A stretch of DNA of 64,000 nt from Oceanobacillus profundus (lineage in GTDB: Bacteria > Bacillota > Bacilli > Bacillales > Amphibacillaceae): positions 49,534 to 113,533 of the forward strand of contig NZ_QWEH01000016.1 in assembly GCF_003515705.1 (NCBI RefSeq), read 5' to 3'. Position numbers and translations under genes: made by a program. The notes under the pieces are model-generated. The model made no database searches, was not told the DNA's origin, and was given only the letters and a program-made list of their open reading frames with translations. This document shows, in pieces, positions 10,890 through 24,345 of this stretch (its first letter is position 1; each line of letters opens with the position of its first letter).

Positions 10890-11942
10890 ATGAAAAAACT
10901 ACTTTTGTTAACACTAACGGTCTTTGTTCTAGCACTTGCAGCTTGTTCGTCGGATAATCAAGCGTCAGATGATAATAAAGAGAAGGACAATGTTCCCGAA
11001 CAGCAACCAGAGGGGAATGATCGTTATGCAGCTACATTTCCATTTTCAGGAATCGAAACTGACGAGTCTGTAGACAATCGAACGATTGGTGTCATGATAA
11101 ATAATCATGCTGCAGCAAGACCACAATCTGGGTTATCAGAAGCAGATATCGTTTTTGAAATTTTAGCTGAAGGAACAATTACTCGATTTCTTGCTTTATA
11201 TCAAAGTGAATTGCCAGAAGTCGTCGGACCAGTTAGAAGTGCGAGAGAATATTATTTCGAGCTTGCTGAGGGATATGACGCAATTTATGTGTATCATGGT
11301 GCAGCAGATTTTGTAAATGATATGATTGTGAATCGGGGCATTAATTTCTTAAATGGTTCTACCTATGATAATGATGGGATTCTATTTAAAAGAGAATCCT
11401 TCCGAAAAGCACCACATAATTCATATCTGCAGCTGGGTGCTGTTTATGATGTAGCATCAACGAAAGGATATGAAACAACAAGTACGCAGGAGTCGCTGAA
11501 CTTTCTAACGGAAGAGAAAATTGAAACGCTTGATGGCGAAAAGGCTGCACAAGTTAAGGTTGAGTATGGCGATAATACATCAGAAAGCGTTGAATACACA
11601 TATGATGAAGCTAGTGGAAAGTATGCACGCTCCAGTAATGGAGAGCCGTCAGTTGATTTAAATACAGAAACTGCAATCCAAGTGGATAATGTTTTTATAG
11701 TAGAAGCCTTCCATGAAGTAATCGATGATTCAGGACGCAGGGCGATTGACTTGAAAACAGGCGGAGATGGATACCTAATTCAAAAAGGCCAAGTACAGGA
11801 GATTCAATGGGAAAACAAAGATGGAAGAATCATTCCTGTAAAAGATGGCCAGCCGATTGGTCTTGTCCCTGGAAAGACATGGGTCAATGTTGTACCAACA
11901 GATCCTGGAATCAAGCAGTCTGTCACAATATCAAATGAGTAG
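10890..11942 (+). CDS. yerB: DUF3048-type lipoprotein YerB
   Basis: Membrane-anchored extracytoplasmic lipoprotein. The signal peptide ends in a LAAC lipobox with the acylated Cys at residue 19, followed by an acidic low-complexity linker to about residue 45. The body carries the DUF3048 pattern (GVMINNHAAARPQSGLSEADIVFE ... GPVRSAREYYFELA). Length is 350 residues. Function is unknown; the family is conserved beside pcrB/pcrA in Bacillaceae. It lies 43 bases after yerA and 21 bases before yerC, probably cotranscribed. Confidence 0.9.
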   Translation: MKKLLLLTLTVFVLALAACSSDNQASDDNKEKDNVPEQQPEGNDRYAATFPFSGIETDESVDNRTIGVMINNHAAARPQSGLSEADIVFEILAEGTITRFLALYQSELPEVVGPVRSAREYYFELAEGYDAIYVYHGAADFVNDMIVNRGINFLNGSTYDNDGILFKRESFRKAPHNSYLQLGAVYDVASTKGYETTSTQESLNFLTEEKIETLDGEKAAQVKVEYGDNTSESVEYTYDEASGKYARSSNGEPSVDLNTETAIQVDNVFIVEAFHEVIDDSGRRAIDLKTGGDGYLIQKGQVQEIQWENKDGRIIPVKDGQPIGLVPGKTWVNVVPTDPGIKQSVTISNE

Positions 11943-11963
11943 AATAGTCAGGAGGGTTTTGTC

Positions 11964-12260
11964 TTGCAAATCGATAAACTACGTGGAAAACAGTTAGATC
12001 AATTATTCGAAGCAATCCTATCACTGGAAAATATAGAAGAGTGCTATCGCTTTTTTGATGATATTGCAACAATGTCTGAAATACAGTCTATTTCACAGCG
12101 CTTGCAGGTTGCTAAGATGCTGACAGAAGGAAAGACATATAGTGCAATTGAAAATGAAACAAAAGCATCAACAGCAACGATATCCCGTGTACGAAGATGT
12201 CTCAATTACGGCAGCGATGGTTATATGATGGTTTTAGATAGAATTAAGGAAAAAGAATAG
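11964..12260 (+). CDS. yerC: TrpR-like DNA-binding protein YerC
   Basis: Small helix-turn-helix protein of the YerC/YecD TrpR-like family (98 residues). The helical N-terminus is followed by SISQRLQVAKMLTEGKTYSAIENE and the recognition helix STATISRVRRCLNYG. It starts at TTG with GGAGGG upstream. The stop codon lies inside the 14-bp stem of the following terminator. The regulatory target is not evident from sequence. Confidence 0.88.
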   Translation: MQIDKLRGKQLDQLFEAILSLENIEECYRFFDDIATMSEIQSISQRLQVAKMLTEGKTYSAIENETKASTATISRVRRCLNYGSDGYMMVLDRIKEKE

Positions 12261-12297
12261 AAACCGTGTCCCAGCTTGGGCTACGGTTTCTATTCTT
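12254..12297 (+). terminator. Intrinsic terminator after yerC
   Basis: AGAATAGAAACCGT (12254-12267) and ACGGTTTCTATTCT (12283-12296) form a perfect 14-bp stem with an inner CCCA/TGGG pair. The stem overlaps the yerC stop codon, and a short T stretch follows. Confidence 0.8.
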
Positions 12298-12353
12298 TTG
12301 TTCCTGCATAGGGAACTATAAAATTTGAATGCTGTGGATAACTTAGTTACCTA

Positions 12354-12508
12354 AACGGCTACGTCCAGCTCCAGCGCCCAGCGACTAGCGAGACTTCCTT
12401 CACCTCCGTACGATAAGTCAACATCGGCTCCCTGCGGTCGCCGTGTTTCCTTTATCTCCTACGGCTCAGTCCAGTCCGTACGTCGCTAACCGGGCGCTTG
12501 CGCTTTTG
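12354..12508. repeat. GC-rich structured extragenic repeat element
   Basis: About 155 bases clearly richer in G+C than the flanks, with no credible coding frame. The outer arms pair: AGCGCCC (12373-12379) with GGGCGCT (12492-12498), and AGCGAC (12380-12385) with GTCGCT (12482-12487), with a small AACC bulge. CGTACG occurs in both halves (near 12408 and 12477). I recall similar blocks (CTCCAGCGCCCAGCG ... GGGCGCTTGCGCTTTT) dispersed between genes in Oceanobacillus and other Bacillaceae genomes; that is memory, not a search. Confidence 0.7.
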
Positions 12509-12630
12509 TTCCACAGTTATCTATCCTATTACTTTATTTCGATTTCATAAACATTCCTCAAATTGCTAAATTCCAACCTTGATTTTTGGTATAATAGACT
12601 AATGTAAAATGATGATGGAGGAATCAACCT

Positions 12631-13320
12631 TTGAAGACAATTAATGAATGGAAACATATATTTAAGCTTGATCCAGCAAAAGAGATTTCGGATGAGGATT
12701 TAGATCTAATTTGTGAATCAGGTACGGATGCAATAATCGTTGGCGGAACGGATGATGTAACATTGGACGGTGTACTTGATTTATTATCACGGATTCGCCG
12801 CAGCCATACGGTTCCATGTGTTTTGGAGATATCGAATGAAGAAGCACTTACTCCCGGATTTGATTACTACTTTATTCCAATGGTGCTCAATTCCAAGGAG
12901 AAAAAGTTTATGATGGATATCCAGCATAAAGCGATTAAAGAGTATATTGATATGATGGAGTACAGCGAGATATTTTTCGAAGGATACTGTATATTAAATG
13001 AGGACGCGAAAGCATTTACGCATACGAATAGCTATTTACCAGATAAAGATGATGTGAAGGCATATGCATATATGGCAGAGCATGTCTTTCACTTGCCCAT
13101 CTTTTATGTAGAGTATAGTGGTACATATGGAGAACCTGAACTTGTGAAAGAAGTAAAGAACGAGCTTGATAAAACACTGCTTTTTTACGGTGGGGGAATC
13201 GAAAATCCCGAGCAAGCGAAGGAAATGAAAGAGTATGCAGATGTAATTATAGTTGGGAATAGTATCTATACCGACATCAAAAAAGCACTCAAGACAGTAG
13301 AAGCGGTAAAAGATAAATGA
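12631..13320 (+). CDS. pcrB: Heptaprenylglyceryl phosphate synthase PcrB
   Basis: TIM-barrel prenyltransferase joining heptaprenyl diphosphate to glycerol-1-phosphate, giving archaeal-type ether lipids in Bacillales. It starts at TTG after GGAGGAATCAACC. Family features: [10 protein letters not shown] at the N-terminus, [39 protein letters not shown], the [10 protein letters not shown] segment, and the phosphate loop [14 protein letters not shown]. Length is 229 residues (B. subtilis 228). It lies 19 bases before pcrA. Confidence 0.95.
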   Translation: MKTINEWKHIFKLDPAKEISDEDLDLICESGTDAIIVGGTDDVTLDGVLDLLSRIRRSHTVPCVLEISNEEALTPGFDYYFIPMVLNSKEKKFMMDIQHKAIKEYIDMMEYSEIFFEGYCILNEDAKAFTHTNSYLPDKDDVKAYAYMAEHVFHLPIFYVEYSGTYGEPELVKEVKNELDKTLLFYGGGIENPEQAKEMKEYADVIIVGNSIYTDIKKALKTVEAVKDK

Positions 13321-13339
13321 TTCAAGGAGTGATGTAATC

Positions 13340-17585
<4,246 letters not shown>

Positions 17586-17598
17586 GGAGTGTTAAACT

Positions 17599-18705
17599 TT
17601 GAAAAAAATAAGTGCTGTTTTGTTATGTACACTCCTAATTATAACGGGATGTGTACAAACACCAACCGAAGAAGAAGTGCTGCAAAATGATGATACTGAA
17701 CAAGAAACTTCTATTGTCCCTAGCTATCAATTATCGGATGAAAATTATAAAATGATTCTTCCTTACAAAACGAGTCAGGCGAGAGGTGTTATTGTCAATC
17801 AATTGGCAAACCGAGTAGACATTGATGAGATGGAGCAAGGCCTGCAGCGGTTATCAAAGGATGTTTTCGACCCAAATGATTTCTATTTTCAAGAAGGACA
17901 ATATTTAACATCAGGACGAATCTATGAATGGATCGATGGTTTGAATCCACAGGTGGAAACAGGATCGGATGAGGATACGTATCGCGACAATCCGCGCTAT
18001 CTATCGCATATATTGGAGCAAAATTATTTGAAACAAAATGATGATGGCACCGTTCAAATCGCAGGAATGTCTATCGGAATTGCGCTTAAATCCGTTTATC
18101 GCTTCCAAACCGAAATCGGTGGACCATATTATTATGAAAATATTTCAGAGGAAGATATGCTCGAGCAAGGTAATCGAATTGCTGAAGCTGTTGTGGAGGA
18201 GATTCGCCAAGAGGAGGGGCTAGGTGAGATTCCAATTATGGTTGCATTGTATCGAGAAGCAGAACAAGCATCACCTGTGCCAGGGAGCTTTGTCGCTAAA
18301 GCAAATGTATCAGGTGGAAGCAATTCGATAGGTGATTGGGAAGACGTTGATGAAGAAAATATTTTATTCCCTTCAGCTGAAGGAAGAGAAAAGTATTACG
18401 ATGACCATGAGATTGTAACTAGTTTTGGCAATGAAATCGCTGAGTTTTTCCCTAACTATGTTGGTTTAATTGGAGAAGGATTTTATGTTGATGGTGAATT
18501 GCAAAAATTAACGATTGAGGTTCCGATAGAGTTTTATGGAAAAGCAGAGGTAATAGGTTTCACACAATATGCATATGGACTTGTTCAAGACATGTTCTCA
18601 AACTATTATGACCTTGAAATAAACATTACATCCAGTAATCAAGCAGAAAGTTTGATTTATCGAAATGCTGGTGATGAGTCGCCAACAGTTCATATTTTTC
18701 ATTAA
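17599..18705 (+). CDS. camS: CamS-family sex-pheromone lipoprotein (YerH)
   Basis: Surface lipoprotein. It has a TTG start with AAGGAG upstream and a signal peptide ending in ITGC, with lipidated Cys at about residue 17. The mature part matches the CamS family (LPYKTSQARGVIVNQL..., ... PVPGSFVAKANV ...). In staphylococci and enterococci the cleaved signal peptide of CamS yields the cAM373 pheromone. Here the seven residues before the Cys are TLLIITG, only loosely similar, so pheromone activity is speculative. It follows ligA by 13 bases. Length is 368 residues. Confidence 0.9.
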   Translation: MKKISAVLLCTLLIITGCVQTPTEEEVLQNDDTEQETSIVPSYQLSDENYKMILPYKTSQARGVIVNQLANRVDIDEMEQGLQRLSKDVFDPNDFYFQEGQYLTSGRIYEWIDGLNPQVETGSDEDTYRDNPRYLSHILEQNYLKQNDDGTVQIAGMSIGIALKSVYRFQTEIGGPYYYENISEEDMLEQGNRIAEAVVEEIRQEEGLGEIPIMVALYREAEQASPVPGSFVAKANVSGGSNSIGDWEDVDEENILFPSAEGREKYYDDHEIVTSFGNEIAEFFPNYVGLIGEGFYVDGELQKLTIEVPIEFYGKAEVIGFTQYAYGLVQDMFSNYYDLEINITSSNQAESLIYRNAGDESPTVHIFH

Positions 18706-18758
18706 ATAAGCATGTAAATGTACAAATAAGAGTGACACGTTATATGTTATAAAATATG

Positions 18759-18801
18759 AAAAGCTCGTTTAAATAATTGTATTTAAACGAGCTTTTTTAT
18801 T
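18759..18801 (+). terminator. Intrinsic terminator after camS
   Basis: AAGCTCGTTTAAAT and ATTTAAACGAGCTT form a perfect stem around an AATTGT loop, followed by T6. It closes the pcrB-pcrA-ligA-camS unit. Confidence 0.92.
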
Positions 18802-19055
18802 GGATTTAATGCCTGGTTTTCTAAACGAATGGATTATTTAAAACTTTAGTCGTAATACAAGACTAATTATTCATATTTATTCGAATAAAATAATGGTATA
18901 ATTATTTTTTAGGTGAGAAAAATCTTGTTAAATTTTTACTCCGAAAAGTTAGGGTTACTGTACCTCATTTAGTTTGTTTTTTTATTGCAGCCCTACATCC
19001 ACTTCATATGATTGACATTTAGGATTCAAGGCCAGAAAAAGAAAAAACCGCGTAA

Positions 19056-19155
19056 ATTTTCCTCTCTCAGGAAAATCAAGAAAACTAAAGTGCTGTTATA
19101 CGTGCTTTTGACCTATGATTTTCCCAATATGCATTTCCGTTAAATATGATATAAT
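19056..19155 (+). promoter_or_regulatory. Candidate promoter and operator boxes of the RNPP regulator
   Basis: TATAAT at 19150-19155 is a good -10, but I see no convincing -35. Upstream lie three related boxes: ATTTTCCT (19056-19063) and AGGAAAAT (19069-19076) form an inverted repeat with a 5-base spacer, and GGAAAATCA (19070-19078) is mirrored by TGATTTTCC (19116-19124). Such palindromes upstream of an HTH regulator suggest autoregulation. The remainder of 18802-19055 is AT-rich and I see nothing in it. Confidence 0.45.
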
Positions 19156-19196
19156 ACTAGTAAATAGAAATATTTCTGAATATGAGGGTGGGTATT

Positions 19197-20453
19197 TTGA
19201 TAGAGATAGGATCATTTATAAAATTACAGCGTACAAAACAGGAAATGACCTTAAACGAACTTTCTGAAGGAATCGTATCTGTCTCCTATTTATCAAAAAT
19301 TGAGAATCAGAAAACCCAGGCTAGTCCCGATATTATTCAATTATTATGCAATCGCCTTGGGATTGAGAATGATAACAGTCAAGAGGAACAGATTAAAGAA
19401 AAATGTAACAGATGGTATAGCATGCTGTTTGAGGTTAACAACAAGGAAGAAATTATAACTACATATAAAGAAATCCAGGAAATGCTGGACAAAAACCTTT
19501 CGAATAGCTTGCTAATGTTTGAGATTCATAAGATTAGATACTATCTCATAATGGAAAATTTTGATGAAGCATTGAAAAAGATTAATGAACTGAGTGAGAT
19601 TGCCAGTACATTCGATAGTTTACAGCAGTTTTATTGGTTTAAATTCAAAGGGAATTATTATTCAACTGCAAGTGATTTTCAACAGGCTTTGCAAATGTAT
19701 AAACTTGCAGAGGAAAAAATAAATAGAATAGATATTACTGAAGAAGAAACAGCAGATCTTCAATATACAATGTCCGTTACGCATAGCAAACTAAGACATA
19801 CATTGGAGTCGATTGATTATGCAAATCGGTCTTTAGAAATTTTTATGAAACAATATAATTTCCAACGATGTGCACAGTGCCATATTATTTTAGGTATATC
19901 TTACAGACGAATCAAAATGCATGACCGTGCAATAAAAAACTATAATTTGGCAAAGCACTTGGGAGAATTGAATAAAGATAAACAAATTATTCAATTAACG
20001 AATTTAAACCTAGGTTACTTATATTCTGTAATCGCTGAGACAAACGAAGCAATTAGCTTTTATGAGAAAGTAGCAAATGACGAAGAAGTAAATTTAGAAC
20101 AACGTTTAATCGCAATAACATCGATTATTAAAGAGTTTTATAATATAGATAAAATAAATGAAGTGAGAGTAGCTATTGTCAAAGCCCAGAATATACTGGA
20201 CTTGGCTAAGGATAAAGGTTATTCCAAGCTATACTCCTATATTATTCATACGTTTGAATATGCAACCAATGGTGAGAATGACAGATTTGTATCATTTGTT
20301 AAGGATAAGTTTATACCTTTTTTAAAGAATCATAGTGATCATGCTAACTTGGTATTCTACTCAACAATGTTGGCTAGACACTTTGAAGAACAATATAAGT
20401 ATAAAGATGCTGTAAAATATTATAAGCTTGCTAATTCAACTTATGATAATTAA
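19197..20453 (+). CDS. RNPP-family (NprR-like) peptide-responsive transcriptional regulator
   Basis: Likely cytoplasmic quorum-sensing receptor. The N-terminal HTH (about 2-60: GSFIKLQRTKQEMTLNELSEGI, then SVSYLSKIENQKTQAS) is followed by a helical TPR solenoid to the C-terminus, with repeat-like units such as FDEALKKINEL, FQQALQMYKLAEEKI and HDRAIKNYNLAKHLGELN. I start at the TTG at 19197, which has GAGGGTGGG 5-13 bases upstream, rather than the ATG at 19182. The 418-residue length resembles NprR (about 423) rather than PlcR (about 285). A secreted pro-peptide gene begins 25 bases downstream, the classical receptor/peptide arrangement. The target genes are unknown. Confidence 0.85.
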   Translation: MIEIGSFIKLQRTKQEMTLNELSEGIVSVSYLSKIENQKTQASPDIIQLLCNRLGIENDNSQEEQIKEKCNRWYSMLFEVNNKEEIITTYKEIQEMLDKNLSNSLLMFEIHKIRYYLIMENFDEALKKINELSEIASTFDSLQQFYWFKFKGNYYSTASDFQQALQMYKLAEEKINRIDITEEETADLQYTMSVTHSKLRHTLESIDYANRSLEIFMKQYNFQRCAQCHIILGISYRRIKMHDRAIKNYNLAKHLGELNKDKQIIQLTNLNLGYLYSVIAETNEAISFYEKVANDEEVNLEQRLIAITSIIKEFYNIDKINEVRVAIVKAQNILDLAKDKGYSKLYSYIIHTFEYATNGENDRFVSFVKDKFIPFLKNHSDHANLVFYSTMLARHFEEQYKYKDAVKYYKLANSTYDN

Positions 20454-20478
20454 ATAAGCCTGTAAAGGAGGGGAGAAA

Positions 20479-20628
20479 ATGAAAAAGCTGTTTTCAGGTG
20501 TTGCATTAGCTGCGGTACTGGCTACTGGATTCTTTTTTGCCCAGGGAGTACAGCAAGATAATGTTGAAATTGCTGGTGAACATGAGCCAAGTATCTTTAG
20601 TGTCAGCAGTTCAAGTGTATTTTTCTAA
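20479..20628 (+). CDS. Putative secreted signalling pro-peptide (NprX/PapR-like), 49 residues
   Basis: Short gene with a strong ribosome site (AGGAGGGGAGAA) directly after the RNPP regulator. The N-terminus is a signal peptide: MKK, then a hydrophobic core (LFSGVALAAVLATGFFFA, residues 4-21). A polar linker rich in Q, D and E follows, and the peptide ends in SSSVFF. This is the architecture of exported pro-peptides whose C-terminal 5-8 residues are trimmed and re-imported to bind a TPR receptor. The mature peptide is presumably within the last 9 residues (SVSSSSVFF). No identity to a known peptide is claimed. Confidence 0.8.
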   Translation: MKKLFSGVALAAVLATGFFFAQGVQQDNVEIAGEHEPSIFSVSSSSVFF

Positions 20629-20686
20629 GTTTTTACTTTTACATTAATTATTTCAATTTTTTACCCTATTACTATATGATGGATTT

Positions 20687-20725
20687 GCCTGAAACGGAGT
20701 GGAACCTGTTTCAGGCCTTTTTTTG
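20687..20725 (+). terminator. Intrinsic terminator of the quorum-sensing cassette
   Basis: GCCTGAAAC (20687-20695) pairs with GTTTCAGGC (20708-20716), followed by T-rich 20717-20724. It separates the cassette from gatC. Confidence 0.92.
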
Positions 20726-20834
20726 CGTAGATATATATAAGTAGTTTTCCAATATCCTACATAATATGCTAAGGAACTTTCATATACAACATAATTTGCC
20801 TATCTAGACCTATCTTTGCTATTATCAATAGTGT

Positions 20835-20840
20835 TATAAT
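20835..20840 (+). promoter_or_regulatory. Candidate -10 box for gatCAB
   Basis: A TATAAT hexamer lies about 60 bases upstream of gatC, after the preceding terminator. I see no good -35 at the expected distance. Low support beyond position and the perfect hexamer. Confidence 0.4.
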
Positions 20841-20900
20841 GGTACAATGAGAAAAAAATAAAGCATCACCTATATAAATTATTGATTTGGAGGTAATCAC

Positions 20901-21197
20901 ATGGCGGATATTTCAAAAGAGCAAGTGAAGCATGTAGCACACTTAGCAAGGCTCGCTGTAACGGACGAAGAGGTAGAGCAGCTTGTAGATGAACTGAGCG
21001 CAATTATCGATTATGCTGAACAATTGAATGAATTGGATACAGACGGCATTGAGCCAACAACGCATGTGCTTGATTTGAAAAATATAATGCGTAAAGATGA
21101 ACCGAAGGAATGGATTACGCAAGAAGAAGCATTTAAGAATGCTCCTGATCACGAAGACGGTCATTTCCGCGTACCATCAATTCTGGGAGATAGTTAA
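20901..21197 (+). CDS. gatC: Asp/Glu-tRNA amidotransferase subunit GatC
   Basis: Small scaffold subunit of the GatCAB transamidosome that converts Glu-tRNA(Gln) and Asp-tRNA(Asn) to the amidated forms. The family pattern [20 protein letters not shown] and [23 protein letters not shown] is complete. Length is 98 residues (B. subtilis 96). TTGGAGGTAATCAC precedes the ATG. gatA follows after 91 bases. Confidence 0.96.
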   Translation: MADISKEQVKHVAHLARLAVTDEEVEQLVDELSAIIDYAEQLNELDTDGIEPTTHVLDLKNIMRKDEPKEWITQEEAFKNAPDHEDGHFRVPSILGDS

Positions 21198-21288
21198 GTT
21201 TCGAACTTTTCTATCCGTAAACAAAGACATTTGCCGCAGAAGGTCAGGCAAATTCTTTAGTTTTCTAAAACAAGGAGGGAAACCCTAG

Positions 21289-22755
21289 ATGTCATTATTT
21301 GACCATACAATTAAAGAATTAGAAGCAAAGCTACATAATAAAGAGATTACGGTTCAGGATCTAGTCGATGAATCTTACCGTAGAATTAAAGAAGTAGACG
21401 GACAAGTAAATGCCTTTTTAACCTTGGATGAAGAAAATGCTAGGGCGAAAGCAAAAGAACTTGATGAAGCAGCAGATGCTACAGCGAGTCTATTTGGGGT
21501 TCCAGGTGGAATTAAGGATAATATCGTAACAAAAGGTGTTCGTACTACATGTGCGAGTCAGTTTTTAGATAACTTCAATGATCCGTTATACGATGCAACA
21601 GTTGTACAAAAATTAAAGAACGAACAAGCAATTTCTGTTGGAAAACTAAACATGGATGAATTTGCAATGGGATCAACCAATGAAAACTCCAGCTATACAC
21701 CAACAAGAAATCCATGGAATACAGATTATGTCCCAGGAGGTTCTAGTGGTGGTTCTGCAGCAGCGGTTGCAGCAGGTGAAGTATTGTTCTCACTAGGCTC
21801 TGACACAGGTGGTTCGATTCGCCAACCAGCATCTTTCTGTGGAGTTGTAGGAATGAAGCCTACTTACGGACGTGTGTCTCGTTTTGGATTAGTTGCATTC
21901 GCATCTTCGCTTGATCAGATTGGACCAATTACAAGAACAGTAGAAGATAATGCACGAGTATTAGAGGTCATTGCAGGACATGACGAAATGGATACGACAA
22001 GTGCTAATATTGACGTGCCGAAATATACCGAAGCATTGACGAAGGACATTAGCGGGTTGAAGATTGCTGTACCGAAAGAATACTTAGCTGAAGGTGTGGC
22101 ACCAGAAGTTAGAGAGTCTATTCTTGAGGCATTGAAAGTATATGAATCACTTGGTGCTACATGGGAAGAGGTTTCTTTGCCGCACTCTAAATATGCTGTA
22201 TCTGCTTATTACTTATTATCTTCATCTGAAGCATCTGCTAACTTAGCTCGTTTTGACGGGGTGCGCTATGGTGTGCGTAGTGAAAATGCAGATAATCTGA
22301 TTGATGTATTTAAGAAATCTCGAAGCGAAGGCTTTGGACCTGAAGTGAAAAAACGAATTATGCTCGGAACATTTGCATTAAGTTCTGGATATTACGATGC
22401 ATATTATAAAAAAGCGCAAAAAGTACGTACTTTAATTAAACAGGATTTTGACAAAATCTTTGAGGACTTTGATGTTATTGTTGGACCAACTTCTCCTACA
22501 CCAGCATATAAAGTAGGCGAACTTATTGATGACCCATTAACAATGTATGCAAATGATATTTTAACCATTCCAGTTAACCTTGCTGGCGTTCCAGGAATCT
22601 CCCTTCCGTGTGGATTCTCTGAAAATGGACTACCTATCGGCTTGCAAATTATTGGCAAGTACTTTGATGAAAGTACGGTATATCGTGCAGCACATGCATT
22701 TGAACAGGCAACAGAGCATCATAAAAAACGACCTCAGCTTGGAGGTGCCAACTAA
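21289..22755 (+). CDS. gatA: Glutamyl-tRNA(Gln) amidotransferase subunit GatA
   Basis: Amidase-signature glutaminase subunit that releases ammonia for GatB. The Ser-cisSer-Lys triad is visible: Lys in [11 protein letters not shown], and the serines in [15 protein letters not shown] and [13 protein letters not shown]. The [19 protein letters not shown] strand and the C-terminal [21 protein letters not shown] block are typical. Length is 488 residues (family about 485). AAGGAGGGAAACC precedes the ATG. The stop overlaps the gatB start in TAATG. Confidence 0.97.
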   Translation: MSLFDHTIKELEAKLHNKEITVQDLVDESYRRIKEVDGQVNAFLTLDEENARAKAKELDEAADATASLFGVPGGIKDNIVTKGVRTTCASQFLDNFNDPLYDATVVQKLKNEQAISVGKLNMDEFAMGSTNENSSYTPTRNPWNTDYVPGGSSGGSAAAVAAGEVLFSLGSDTGGSIRQPASFCGVVGMKPTYGRVSRFGLVAFASSLDQIGPITRTVEDNARVLEVIAGHDEMDTTSANIDVPKYTEALTKDISGLKIAVPKEYLAEGVAPEVRESILEALKVYESLGATWEEVSLPHSKYAVSAYYLLSSSEASANLARFDGVRYGVRSENADNLIDVFKKSRSEGFGPEVKKRIMLGTFALSSGYYDAYYKKAQKVRTLIKQDFDKIFEDFDVIVGPTSPTPAYKVGELIDDPLTMYANDILTIPVNLAGVPGISLPCGFSENGLPIGLQIIGKYFDESTVYRAAHAFEQATEHHKKRPQLGGAN

Positions 22756-24185
22756 TGAATTTTGAAACAATAATTGGACTTGAGGTACACGTTGAATTAA
22801 AAACAAATTCGAAAATATTTAGCCCGAGTATTAATGCATTCGGATCTGATCCAAATACGAATATAAACCCAATTGATCTTGGCTATCCAGGAACACTTCC
22901 AGTTTTAAATGAAGAAGCAGTTAACTTTGCAATGAAAGCAGCTATGGCATTAAATTGTGAAATTGCGACACACACAAAGTTTGACCGTAAGAATTACTTT
23001 TACCCAGATAACCCGAAAGCATATCAAATTTCTCAGTTTGATCAGCCAATCGGTGAAAATGGCTGGATTGAAATTGAAGTAAATGGGAAAAAGAAACGTA
23101 TCGGCATTACGCGTGTTCATATGGAAGAGGATGCTGGTAAATTGACTCACGGTGAAGATGGTTATTCGTATATTGACTTTAACCGTCAAGGGACACCACT
23201 GATTGAAATCGTATCAGAACCAGATATGCGCTCTCCAGAGGAAGCCTATGCATATTTGGAAAAACTAAAAAATATTATCCAGTATACAGGCGTTTCCGAT
23301 GTGAAAATGCAAGAAGGTTCACTAAGATGTGATGCGAATATTTCATTACGTCCAATTGGACAAGAGAAGTTCGGTACGAAAGCAGAGCTTAAGAACTTGA
23401 ATTCATTCTCCTTTGTACAAAAAGGTCTTGAATTTGAAGAGAAGCGTCAAGAGAAGGTACTCCTTTCAGGTGGCGAAATTCTTCAGGAAACACGTCGTTA
23501 CGATGAGAAAACAAAAGAAACAATTCTCATGCGTGTAAAGGAAGGTTCAGATGACTATCGTTATTTCCCAGAACCAGATTTAGTACCACTATACATTGAT
23601 GATGTATGGAAAGAACGTGTGCGCAGTGAAATTCCTGAACTGCCAGATGCTCGCAGAAAACGTTATGTTTCAGAACTTGGCTTATCCGAATACGATGCAA
23701 ATGTATTAACGAACTCGAAGCAAGTGTCCGATTTCTTTGAGGAAGCTGTCTCGCATGGCGGTGACATCAAGCAAGTATCGAACTGGCTGATGGGTGAAGT
23801 TTCTGCATACATGAATAAACACTATAAAGAAATCCAAGAATTAGCGATTACACCAGAAGCATTGGCTAAAATGATACAGTTGATTGAAGACGGAACGATT
23901 TCCTCTAAAATTGCGAAGAAAGTATTTGCTGAGCTCGTAGAAAATGGTGGAGATCCAGAACAGATCGTAAAAGACAAAGGTCTCGTACAAATCTCTGATC
24001 CAGAGCAGCTGAAAGAAATTGTTAATAATGTGCTGGATGAGAATGAGCAATCCATTATTGACTTTAAAAGTGGAAAAGGCAAAGCGCATGGTTTCCTTGT
24101 TGGTCAAATTATGAAAGTTACAAAAGGACAAGCGAACCCGCCACTTGTTAACAAGATTCTTTCTGAAGAACTCAGCAAACGTTAA
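22755..24185 (+). CDS. gatB: Asp/Glu-tRNA(Asn/Gln) amidotransferase subunit GatB
   Basis: Kinase/transamidase subunit with a PET112-type N-terminal cradle ([66 protein letters not shown]). A C-terminal YqeY-like helical tail binds tRNA. Length is 476 residues, as expected. It is translationally coupled to gatA. A short hairpin without a T-run follows (about 24198-24225). Confidence 0.97.
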   Translation: MNFETIIGLEVHVELKTNSKIFSPSINAFGSDPNTNINPIDLGYPGTLPVLNEEAVNFAMKAAMALNCEIATHTKFDRKNYFYPDNPKAYQISQFDQPIGENGWIEIEVNGKKKRIGITRVHMEEDAGKLTHGEDGYSYIDFNRQGTPLIEIVSEPDMRSPEEAYAYLEKLKNIIQYTGVSDVKMQEGSLRCDANISLRPIGQEKFGTKAELKNLNSFSFVQKGLEFEEKRQEKVLLSGGEILQETRRYDEKTKETILMRVKEGSDDYRYFPEPDLVPLYIDDVWKERVRSEIPELPDARRKRYVSELGLSEYDANVLTNSKQVSDFFEEAVSHGGDIKQVSNWLMGEVSAYMNKHYKEIQELAITPEALAKMIQLIEDGTISSKIAKKVFAELVENGGDPEQIVKDKGLVQISDPEQLKEIVNNVLDENEQSIIDFKSGKGKAHGFLVGQIMKVTKGQANPPLVNKILSEELSKR

Positions 24186-24345
24186 ATATATATGGAAGGC
24201 TGTCATTTGCTTGCAAATGGCAGTCTCGATATGTTTTAATCCTTTTCAATTGATATGAAAAAGGCTATGATATTTATTAGATGCAAAAGTACGAGTTTTA
24301 AATGGATAAAGCCTTCAGAGTGAACATATTGGGGGAGGAAATAGA

